DNA of 5,420 nt from Candidatus Uhrbacteria bacterium RIFOXYB12_FULL_58_10 (lineage in GTDB: Bacteria; Patescibacteriota; Patescibacteriia; UBA9934; GWF2-40-263), in NCBI GenBank assembly GCA_943348955.1, contig CALQZE010000040.1:1-5420 (forward strand), given 5' to 3'. Under the pieces are notes generated by a model. It was not told the origin of the DNA. It saw only the letters and a program-made list of their open reading frames with translations, and made no database searches. Made by a program: the position numbers and the translations under genes. Below are positions 1-5,420 of this stretch, in pieces. Every line of letters starts with the position of its first letter. Positions within the stretch are counted from its first letter, which is position 1.

Positions 1-465
1 ATTGTCTTCGTGATTCTTGTGATAGGTGCTGTGTTGCAATCATATGTGGAAAAACCATCCGTAACGTCTGTTCAAGCATCAAAAGCACCATCTGTCGCGA
101 CAGATCGACAAAAAAATGCAGAGGGGATGATAGAAAGAGGGGGTAATGGAATTTATCTTGAGGATCAAAAGGCTGGTCTGACACAGGTAACGATCGGATT
201 TGCTGTATTCGCAGATTCCGGTTTTGTGGTGATCCACGAAGATAATCAGGGAGTTCCAGGAACAATCATCGGGTCTTCTGCACTTGTTCGCCATCGTGAA
301 AATACGATTGAGATTCAAACGCTTTCTCCTTTGCAAAAAGATCATGTGTACTATGCCATTTTACATCGAGATAATGGCGACGAAAAATTTATCGAAGCAG
401 AGGATGGATTCCTCAATGATCAAAACAATGATGTTGCACTCATGTCTTTTTTAGCTACGGAGTAA
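1..465 (+). CDS. Membrane-anchored protein with DUF7282-like domain (5' truncated)
   Basis: The frame is open from the first base of the window and ends at TAA 463-465, giving 154 visible residues. The first ~16 visible residues are hydrophobic (IVFVILVIGAVLQSYV), which looks like a signal anchor or signal peptide. The hydrophobic run begins before the GTG at position 10, so the true start probably lies upstream and the gene is partial. A Ser/Thr/Ala/Lys-rich linker (about residues 17-48) follows, then one compact beta-rich domain (about 49-154). That domain carries GFVVIHE (74-80), a VPGTIIG segment and AILHRDNGD (119-127). This G-F-V-V-I-H-E ... P-G-x-x-I-G ... A-x-L-H-x-D-x-G pattern matches, from memory, the DUF7282 type of domain found in surface proteins of archaea and bacteria; its function is not known to me. 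I infer that the domain is displayed outside the membrane. It is followed at 52 bp by the LOG gene on the same strand. Confidence 0.72.
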   Translation: MVFVILVIGAVLQSYVEKPSVTSVQASKAPSVATDRQKNAEGMIERGGNGIYLEDQKAGLTQVTIGFAVFADSGFVVIHEDNQGVPGTIIGSSALVRHRENTIEIQTLSPLQKDHVYYAILHRDNGDEKFIEAEDGFLNDQNNDVALMSFLATE

Positions 466-482
466 ACGGTCGTGATTTGATG

Positions 483-509
483 TTGAGGAAGCGAAAAATG
501 TGTTAGAAT
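483..509 (+). promoter_or_regulatory. Putative extended -10 promoter ahead of the LOG gene
   Basis: TGTTAGAAT at 501-509 is an extended -10 element (TGn followed by TAGAAT, one mismatch to TATAAT). A weak -35, TTGAGG at 483-488, lies 15 bp upstream; TTGATG at 477-482 is an alternative with a 21-bp spacer. The -10 ends 8 bases before ATG 518, so transcription starting about 7 bases downstream would begin at or next to that ATG and give a leaderless message. This is a sequence match only. The region is AT-rich, so a chance hit is possible. Confidence 0.45.
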
Positions 510-515
510 ATTCGC
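491..515. repeat. Short inverted repeat spanning the putative -10
   Basis: GCGAA (491-495) and TTCGC (511-515) form perfect 5-bp inverted arms separated by 15 bases, bracketing the TGTTAGAAT element. An operator for a dimeric regulator would sit in this position. The arms are short, however, and a chance match is quite likely. Confidence 0.2.
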
Positions 516-517
516 GT

Positions 518-1273
518 ATGTCATTCATCAAATTATCAAAAAAGTTATCCCCAGATCCTGTGTCTTCAAAATCTGATTCTGGCGTTTGCCGGTTTCCACT
601 TACCGCGGAAGAATTAAGTCGTCGACAAAATCCAACGACCATCCATGAACTTTCTTGGCGTATTTTTCGTATCATGGCAGAGTTTGTTGATGGGTTTCAA
701 TTATTGTCTGAGACAAAAAAAGAAGTCACTTTTTGGGGAGGAACACAAATTCTTCCAGAGAGTCCTTGGTATAAATTTGCGGAAGAACTTGCTGGGAAGG
801 TTGCAAAGGATGGATTCACGGTTATTACGGGCGGTGGTCCTGGCATTATGGAAGCGGCAAACAAAGGAGCAAAAATGTGCGGAGGAGAATCTGTCGGATT
901 TAATATTCAACTTCCTCAAGAACAAGGGTTAAATGCATATGTCACGAAAGGTCATTTATTCCATTATTTCTTTTCCCGAAAAGTGATTATGGCTTCTTCC
1001 GCGCAAGCATACATTTTTTTTCCTGGTGGGTTTGGTACGTTGGATGAATTTTTTGAAATTGTCACGTTGATTGAAACAAAAAAAATGCAAAAGATACCGG
1101 TTGTTTGTGTTGGAAAAGAATTTTGGAACGGTTTATTTCATTGGATGAAATCTGTTCAGCTCGATAAATTTCACACAATTCATGCTTCGGATCTTTCGTT
1201 GATTCAGGTTATTGATACGGTTGAAGAAGCTTATCAAATTATTTCTAAATCTGAGGAGCGAACATTTTTTTAA
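518..1273 (+). CDS. LOG-family (TIGR00730-like) Rossmann-fold protein
   Basis: The 251-residue product has the two signatures of the LOG / 'lysine decarboxylase-like' family: GGGPGIMEAANKGA at 105-118 and PGGFGTLDE at 169-177. It also has an Arg-Lys pair (R154-K155, in FFSRKVIM) where the family has its conserved RK. Proven LOG enzymes cleave ribose 5-phosphate from cytokinin or nucleoside 5'-monophosphates, with a conserved Arg and the Glu of PGGxGTxxE as key residues. Many bacterial members have no known physiological substrate, so only the fold and likely nucleotide binding are safe. The first Rossmann strand (VTFWGGTQ) begins near residue 70, so there is a ~68-residue helical N-terminal extension compared with ~180-200-residue LOG proteins. 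Start choice: ATG 518 sits 8 bases after a good -10 element. The alternative GTG 500 adds six residues and has GAGGA (485-489) 10 bases upstream. The protein should be cytosolic, with no membrane segment. The next gene starts 5 bases after the stop. Confidence 0.9.
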   Translation: MSFIKLSKKLSPDPVSSKSDSGVCRFPLTAEELSRRQNPTTIHELSWRIFRIMAEFVDGFQLLSETKKEVTFWGGTQILPESPWYKFAEELAGKVAKDGFTVITGGGPGIMEAANKGAKMCGGESVGFNIQLPQEQGLNAYVTKGHLFHYFFSRKVIMASSAQAYIFFPGGFGTLDEFFEIVTLIETKKMQKIPVVCVGKEFWNGLFHWMKSVQLDKFHTIHASDLSLIQVIDTVEEAYQIISKSEERTFF

Positions 1274-1278
1274 ATTGT

Positions 1279-2631
1279 ATGTCGAATCATTCGCATAAAG
1301 TTCCGAAGACAAAAGGGGCATGGGTCGTAGATGTTAATATGGGATACGGCCATAGTCGTGCGGCACACACACTTCGGGATTTATCTGGAGGGGAAGTTTT
1401 GTCTGCAAATGATTATCCCGGCATTCCCGCTTCCGATTTAAAACTTTGGAAGGACAGCAGAAAGATTTACGAAACAATTTCACGCATGAAACCTATTCCG
1501 ATTGTAGGAGATTTGTTGTTTGAAGCGCTTGATCGATGGCAACAAATCGATTCGTTTTATCCGCGACGTGATTTGTCCAAGCCCAATCTTCAGTTGGTAG
1601 AAATTTATCGCATGATCAAAAAGGGATTGGGTAAACATCTGATCGCAAAATTGGCGGAAAATCCATTACCTCTTGTCACAACGTTTTTTATTCCCGCTTT
1701 CTGTGCGGACTATTATAATTACCCTGGAGATATTTGGTGTGTCACAACGGATGCAGATATTTCACGTGCGTGGGCTCCAATTGATCCAAAAAGAAGTCGC
1801 ATTAAATATTTTGCAAGTAATGGACGTGTTGTTGAACGATTAAAATTATATGGCGTACGGGAGGAACAGATTTTTCTTACAGGTTTTCCGTTGCCAAAAG
1901 AATTGATTGGCGGACCAACGGCAGCTGCGCTCAAAGATCTTCTCTCGGAACGTCTTTGTAATTTGGATCCAAATGGTATTTTCACGGAAGGGTACGGGCG
2001 TATTTTGCAATCAGAACTCGGCGCCAAACGTTGTGTAAAGAAAGAGGAATCTCATCCACTTACACTTACGTACAGTGTCGGAGGCGCGGGAGCACAACGT
2101 CAGCTCGGAGTAAAAATTTTGAACAGTTTAAAATCGAAAATCGCTCAAGGAAAAATTCGATTGAATTTAATTGCGGGAGTTCGTAAAATTGATGCGTTGT
2201 TTTATAAAGATGCAGTGATTGCTGCCGGATTAAAGAAGCAACTTGGAACGGGTGTTTGTGTACCAGAGTTTGATTCTCGTGCGCACTATTTTTCCGGATT
2301 CAATGAAATTTTAAAAACAACCGATATTCTTTGGACAAAACCAAGTGAACTTTCTTTCTATGCCGGACTTGGCATCGCTTTAATCATGGCGCCTCCGATT
2401 GGTTCGCAAGAAGATTTCAACAGATTATGGGTTCAATATGTCGGCGGAGGTGTATCTCAAAATGATCCCGAATACACAGATGAATGGCTCTTTGATTGGA
2501 TTGCCTCTGGAGGAGTTGCTCGTATGGCTTGGAATGGATTTTTGGAAGCACCAACGCACGGAACGTATCGTATCGAAGACATGGTTTTGGGTCGTTCAAG
2601 TGAATTGAGAAGATTGCCGTTGATTGTTTAG
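1279..2631 (+). CDS. GT-B-fold glycosyltransferase-like protein (MurG/MGDG-synthase type)
   Basis: This 450-residue protein has a GT-B layout. The N-terminal domain has GYGHSRAA at 22-29, matching the GxGHxxAA loop of MGDG synthase and UgtP-type GT28 enzymes. It then has VTTDAD (155-160), WAPIDP (166-171), FASNGRVVERLKLYGV (178-193) and TGFPLPKE (201-208), which follow the order and spacing of that family. The C-terminal domain starts with YSVGGAGAQ (265-273) and has a donor-site-like region, TKPSELSFYAGLGIALIM (353-370) followed by GSQEDFN (375-381). I infer sugar transfer to a lipid or envelope acceptor, but donor and acceptor cannot be read from sequence. The usual GGxTxxE donor motif is replaced by SELSFY and appears about two residues shorter, so activity is not certain. 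A long linker, about 222-260, joins the domains. No transmembrane helix is obvious, so a peripheral inner-membrane protein is plausible. ATG 1279 lacks a normally spaced Shine-Dalgarno; GAGGAG (1253-1258) is 20 bases away. Coupling to the LOG gene is likely. Confidence 0.72.
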   Translation: MSNHSHKVPKTKGAWVVDVNMGYGHSRAAHTLRDLSGGEVLSANDYPGIPASDLKLWKDSRKIYETISRMKPIPIVGDLLFEALDRWQQIDSFYPRRDLSKPNLQLVEIYRMIKKGLGKHLIAKLAENPLPLVTTFFIPAFCADYYNYPGDIWCVTTDADISRAWAPIDPKRSRIKYFASNGRVVERLKLYGVREEQIFLTGFPLPKELIGGPTAAALKDLLSERLCNLDPNGIFTEGYGRILQSELGAKRCVKKEESHPLTLTYSVGGAGAQRQLGVKILNSLKSKIAQGKIRLNLIAGVRKIDALFYKDAVIAAGLKKQLGTGVCVPEFDSRAHYFSGFNEILKTTDILWTKPSELSFYAGLGIALIMAPPIGSQEDFNRLWVQYVGGGVSQNDPEYTDEWLFDWIASGGVARMAWNGFLEAPTHGTYRIEDMVLGRSSELRRLPLIV

Positions 2632-2664
2632 TAAATGTGAATAGGTCACGACGTTGAAAATTTT

Positions 2665-4248
2665 ATGCAACAAAAAGCACTCCAACATCTTATTGCAACG
2701 GTGAAGCAAATGCATCGAGAGGCGGATGAGCCGAAAGATGAGGACGTGATTACCGTATCCGAAACCGTTTCGGTTGCCGTTTCGGCTTATGAAACCGTGC
2801 GTAACACGCTTGAATACGATGAGGAGCATTTGTTGCGTCGCAATGCGACAAGACGTATTTTAAAACGCCGATTGGGAGAATCCAATTCAAAAGATGTTGC
2901 AACAAAATTGATTCGTGAATTGATTTGGGCGCGTTATTTACCGAATCATAAAATTCCGACAACCATGATTGGTTTGGTTGCAGACGTTTTGGAAAAATAC
3001 AAAATGCTTTTCGCGTCTCTCGACGGAGAAGGAAAAAATGAACAAGAACAATACGATTGGTTACTGGATGTTTTGTCGACAGAAATTGAATATCTCATTG
3101 GACCGCCCTGTATCGATGAAGCTCTTGCGAGTTATGCGTATCAAGCGTTGAAAGAACGTTTGAAGTGGGTGACAAAAATGGTTTCGGAGGCAGATCAGGA
3201 TTTACAATTGTATATTGCTGTTCACAGAACTGTGTTGCGTTCTAACACGGCAACATTACGTTATCGTGTGATGACGTTGTATTATCCAAAGTGGCGTACA
3301 GCAAAACCTGGAGATGATGTTGTGCGAGAAATCGTCATGAATTTCCGAAAAGTATTTGAATCCGTTGAACGTGAAATTGATCATCCTAGTTCTGAAGCGA
3401 TATTTCGTTTTGTTCGTCGTCATGCGATTGTGTTTCGTTTGATGTCGGATGTTGCACAAGATAATCCGGGTGCGTTTGCAACAGCTGTCCAATCTCTTGA
3501 TACAAAATCGATTGATCGCGCCATTACGGCTGCCGCAGGAGCAAGATATGAATCATTTCATTCTCGATTGATGCGTACGGTTTTTCGGGCCGTCTTTTTC
3601 CTTTTGTTTACGAAAGGAATTCTCGCAATCCTTGTTGAGTATCCGTATGAGTTTTTTGTCTTGCAAAGCACAAATTATTTTCCGCTCAGTGTTAATATTC
3701 TTTTTCCACCGCTTCTCCTTGCAACAATTGCATTGAGCGTAAAAATTCCAAAAAAGAAAAATACGGCAAAGATTCTTGAAGAGATTCATGGATTGTTGGG
3801 TGCGGGTGACGACTTCTCTTTGGTATTCAAACAAAAACAACCGTGGACACGCGGAGTTTTGTGGGCGATCTTTAATGGACTGTATGCGATTGCATTTGTC
3901 GGTGTTTTATTCCTGATAGGAATGTTCCTGAAGTCCATTGGGTTTAACGGGATGTCGATCGCTTTCTTCTTGTTGTTTCTTTCTCTTGTGGCCTACTTTG
4001 GAATTCGCATCCGTAATACACTTCGTGAATTGTTGGTTGTTGAATCTTCACATGGATTCTTGTCGATCATTGGCGATATCTTATTTTTGCCGATTGTCCG
4101 CGCGGGTCGTTGGGTTGCACTTCGTGCTCCTCGCATAAATATTTTTCTTTTCTTTTTCGATTTTATTATCGAAGCACCGTTTAAGGCAACGGTTGAAATT
4201 ATTGAAAACTGGTTGGCCTTTTTGCGTGAGAAGCGAGAGGAAATATGA
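2665..4248 (+). CDS. Unrecognised multi-pass membrane protein with large helical N-terminal domain
   Basis: I do not recognise this 527-residue protein. Residues 1-300 look soluble and mostly helical, rich in Glu, Arg and Lys, with a basic cluster at 58-69 (RRNATRRILKRR). No nucleotide-binding loop or catalytic motif is visible. The C-terminal part holds hydrophobic segments at about 304-324, 341-359, 399-422 and 430-447, with weaker ones near 465-479 and 491-503. It ends in an amphipathic, charged tail (about 507-527, ending REKREEI). A short charged loop with KKK (about 360-395) separates the second and third segments. I infer an inner-membrane protein with a large cytosolic domain, perhaps a scaffold or transport-associated factor. 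ATG 2665 is the only ATG/GTG/TTG after an in-frame TGA at 2638; no Shine-Dalgarno is seen in the 33-bp gap. Its TGA (4246-4248) overlaps the start of the glycoside hydrolase gene, which implies translational coupling and linked roles. Confidence 0.85.
   Translation: MQQKALQHLIATVKQMHREADEPKDEDVITVSETVSVAVSAYETVRNTLEYDEEHLLRRNATRRILKRRLGESNSKDVATKLIRELIWARYLPNHKIPTTMIGLVADVLEKYKMLFASLDGEGKNEQEQYDWLLDVLSTEIEYLIGPPCIDEALASYAYQALKERLKWVTKMVSEADQDLQLYIAVHRTVLRSNTATLRYRVMTLYYPKWRTAKPGDDVVREIVMNFRKVFESVEREIDHPSSEAIFRFVRRHAIVFRLMSDVAQDNPGAFATAVQSLDTKSIDRAITAAAGARYESFHSRLMRTVFRAVFFLLFTKGILAILVEYPYEFFVLQSTNYFPLSVNILFPPLLLATIALSVKIPKKKNTAKILEEIHGLLGAGDDFSLVFKQKQPWTRGVLWAIFNGLYAIAFVGVLFLIGMFLKSIGFNGMSIAFFLLFLSLVAYFGIRIRNTLRELLVVESSHGFLSIIGDILFLPIVRAGRWVALRAPRINIFLFFFDFIIEAPFKATVEIIENWLAFLREKREEI
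2759..2773. repeat. Perfect 6-bp hairpin and CCGTTTCGG direct repeat inside a gene
   Basis: CCGAAA (2759-2764) and TTTCGG (2768-2773) pair around a CCG loop. CCGTTTCGG occurs at 2765-2773 and again at 2777-2785. GAAACCGT also occurs twice, at 2761-2768 and again near 2790. The run encodes a Val/Ser-alternating stretch (residues 31-45, VSETVSVAVSAYETV) in the membrane protein. It is probably a small internal duplication rather than a regulatory element. Confidence 0.35.
4235..4241 (+). promoter_or_regulatory. Shine-Dalgarno site that decides the glycoside hydrolase start
   Basis: GAGAGGA (4235-4241) is the only well-placed strong Shine-Dalgarno sequence among the starts in this window. It lies 6 bases before ATG 4248 and only 3 before ATG 4245, so 4248 is the better start. 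It sits inside the last codons of the upstream membrane-protein gene. Confidence 0.65.
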
Positions 4249-5252
4249 TGCTTCTGAAAAACAACGAACGTTTTTTTCACGTTGTTTTATGGACGGGAGT
4301 TTTCCTTGTTCTGATAGGTTTTGGTTTTTTTACAACAAAATGGCATCAGCCATCTGCGAAAGCAATGCGATTTGGAGTCACGTATTCAACGACGTATGCA
4401 AGTTCGCTCGGACTCGACGTTAAGCAATCTTATCTCAATTTGATTGAAAAACTTGGTGTGCGTTTTGTGCGATTGCCTGTGTACTGGTCGGATATCGAAC
4501 CGAAACAAGATACATTCGAATGGTCTCAACTTGATGATCTTGTTCGGTATTCAGAAGCACATGATGTCAAATTGACGCTTGTTGTCGGAAGCAAAGTTCC
4601 TCGCTGGCCGGAATGTTACGTGCCGGATTGGGCGGAAAAATTAACAGAAGAGGGTCAACAAAAGGAAACTTTGCAAATGATCCAATCCGTTGTCGATCGT
4701 TATAAAACTTCTTCGGCTGTTGAACGATGGCAAGTAGAGAATGAACCTTTTTTTCCGTTTGGTATTTGTAAACAGATGCGTAAAGAAGATTTCTTGGAAC
4801 AAATCGATCTGGTGCGAAGACTTGATGAACGACCGATTCAACTGACAGCCGGAGGGGAAGTAGAGCCATGGAGATCTGTTGCGGAAAATGCAGACATTTT
4901 CGGAATTTCTCTGTATCGAAAAACATGGAACAAAACAGTTGGATATTTTGAATATCCATTAACTCCGGAATTCTATGCGTTTCGAGCGAGTCTTCTTTCG
5001 GATTTGAATAAAAAAGTGATCGTTTCAGAATTACAGGCAGAACCATGGTTTTCAGAATCGATCACACAAAAACCGCTTGAATACTGGTATCAGGCTTTTT
5101 CAGAAAAAGATTTTCAGGATCATATTAGATTTGCACGGGAATTGCATTTCGATGAAGCCTATTTGTGGGGTGCAGAATGGTGGGAATACATGAGAATTCA
5201 CGGAGATGATCGATTGTGGAATGTTGCGGTAGATTTATTTTCAAAAAAATAA
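4248..5252 (+). CDS. Exported clan GH-A glycoside hydrolase (GH5/GH39-like TIM barrel)
   Basis: The 334-residue product opens with a basic n-region and a hydrophobic helix (about 11-29). A possible signal-peptidase site follows AKA (37-39), so it is either secreted or held as a signal anchor. The rest reads as one (beta/alpha)8 barrel: FGVTYS (42-47) as the first strand, VRFVRLPVYWSDIEP (71-85) with the conserved Arg and Trp of GH-A enzymes, and VKLTLVVG (107-114). WQVENEPF (161-168) carries the Asn-Glu-Pro motif with acid/base E166. DIFGISLY (216-223) follows, then VIVSELQAEPW (257-267) with probable nucleophile E261, and YLWGAEWW (305-312) as the beta-8 Trp region. Both catalytic Glu are present, so a retaining glycosidase is likely; the substrate and exact GH family cannot be fixed by eye. 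The start overlaps the upstream TGA by one base (TGATG) and has GAGAGGA 6 bases before it. ATG 4245 is an alternative one codon earlier. Context suggests action on surface or envelope glycans. Confidence 0.83.
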   Translation: MLLKNNERFFHVVLWTGVFLVLIGFGFFTTKWHQPSAKAMRFGVTYSTTYASSLGLDVKQSYLNLIEKLGVRFVRLPVYWSDIEPKQDTFEWSQLDDLVRYSEAHDVKLTLVVGSKVPRWPECYVPDWAEKLTEEGQQKETLQMIQSVVDRYKTSSAVERWQVENEPFFPFGICKQMRKEDFLEQIDLVRRLDERPIQLTAGGEVEPWRSVAENADIFGISLYRKTWNKTVGYFEYPLTPEFYAFRASLLSDLNKKVIVSELQAEPWFSESITQKPLEYWYQAFSEKDFQDHIRFARELHFDEAYLWGAEWWEYMRIHGDDRLWNVAVDLFSKK

Positions 5253-5264
5253 CGTGACGGTGTT

Positions 5265-5420
5265 ATGTCCTCCAAACATTCTTACGATGTCATTGTGATT
5301 GGAGCCGGCACAGCCGGATTTTCTGCGGTTGAAGCCGCGCGTTCTTTAGGGGCAAGTGTTTGTCTTATTGAAAAAGAACGTCTTGGAGGAGCTTTTGCAA
5401 ACGATGCTTGCATTCCTGCA
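5265..5420 (+). CDS. FAD-dependent pyridine nucleotide-disulfide-type oxidoreductase (3' truncated)
   Basis: Only the first 52 residues are present; the frame is still open at the window end. The start of the FAD-binding Rossmann fold is clear: YDVIVIGAGTAGFSAVEAAR (7-26) has the GxGxxG loop (13-18), and the acidic E36 in CLIEKE binds the FAD adenosine ribose in this fold. LGGAFANDACIPA (40-52) then aligns with the class I redox site GGTCxNxGCxPxK of dihydrolipoamide dehydrogenase, glutathione reductase and mercuric reductase. The second cysteine (C49) is kept, but the first position is Phe (F44), so the usual active-site disulfide cannot form. The exact enzyme cannot be named from this fragment; it may be a relative that has lost disulfide chemistry or uses a single Cys. 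ATG 5265 lies 12 bases after the glycosidase stop, with no clear Shine-Dalgarno. Confidence 0.85.
   Translation, partial: MSSKHSYDVIVIGAGTAGFSAVEAARSLGASVCLIEKERLGGAFANDACIPA

Noticed and set aside
645..932. Alternative plus-strand frame inside the LOG gene
   Set aside because: The LOG frame carries both family signatures over the same bases; the alternative frame has no family features.
1014..1085. Homopolymer runs of eight T and eight A inside the LOG gene as frameshift sites
   Set aside because: The frame stays open and conserved motifs continue on both sides, so there is no sign of a frameshift or programmed slippage.
1265..1271. T-run at the end of the LOG gene as a terminator tract
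   Set aside because: No stem precedes it and the next gene starts within 8 bases. The run encodes Phe-Phe and part of the stop codon.
2632..2664. Terminator or hairpin between the GT-like and membrane-protein genes
   Set aside because: Only a 4-bp GTGA/TCAC pairing with a 5-base loop is present, and the TTTT run is too far away. It is too weak to call an intrinsic terminator.
4246..4250. Possible recoded TGA (glycine code 25) at the end of the membrane protein
   Set aside because: Reading through runs into a second TGA within a few codons and overlaps the well-supported glycosidase start. No TGA is needed as sense in any gene here.
3993..4280. Minus-strand open frame crossing the membrane-protein/glycosidase junction
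   Set aside because: It is rich in Lys, Arg, Ser and Asn as expected for antisense of hydrophobic codons, and no start signal or domain supports it.
4567..5046. Long minus-strand open frame (159 codons) opposite the glycoside hydrolase
   Set aside because: It lies wholly within a gene with clear catalytic motifs, and its protein is low-complexity with no recognisable domain. It is a shadow of the plus-strand frame.

Overview
This 5.4 kb window reads as part of a single plus-strand gene cluster from a bacterium. By eye it is moderately AT-rich and densely packed. The four interior genes appear complete, and the first and last are cut by the window edges. The standard bacterial code fits: genes end in TAA, TAG or TGA, and no TGA has to be read as sense. 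The tight packing, weak Shine-Dalgarno use and large share of unfamiliar proteins suggest a Candidate Phyla Radiation (Patescibacteria) genome. That is an inference from style, not a proven assignment.

Layout, left to right: (1) the 3' part of a membrane-anchored protein with a DUF7282-like extracellular beta domain, 1-465. (2) A short gap of about 50 bp holding a good extended -10 promoter, then a LOG-family nucleotide-binding protein, 518-1273. (3) Five bases later, a GT-B-fold glycosyltransferase-like protein related to the MurG/MGDG-synthase type, with an altered donor-site motif, 1279-2631. (4) After 33 bp, a 527-residue protein I do not recognise, with a large soluble helical N-terminal half and a multi-pass membrane C-terminal half, 2665-4248. 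(5) Overlapping its stop codon, a secreted or membrane-anchored clan GH-A glycoside hydrolase with both catalytic glutamates present, 4248-5252. (6) After 12 bp, the 5' end of an FAD-dependent pyridine-nucleotide-disulfide-type oxidoreductase whose first redox cysteine is replaced by Phe, 5265 to the window end.

Spacings of +52, +5, +33, -1 and +12 bp on one strand, with no convincing terminator, argue for co-transcription, possibly boosted by the promoter before the LOG gene. A GT-like enzyme, a multi-pass membrane protein and an exported glycosidase in succession fit a cell-envelope or surface-glycan role. The LOG protein and the flavoprotein do not clearly belong to that theme and may be passengers. 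I see no RNA genes, mobile elements, CRISPR arrays or convincing intrinsic terminators, and no stretch over 300 bases lacks a gene.
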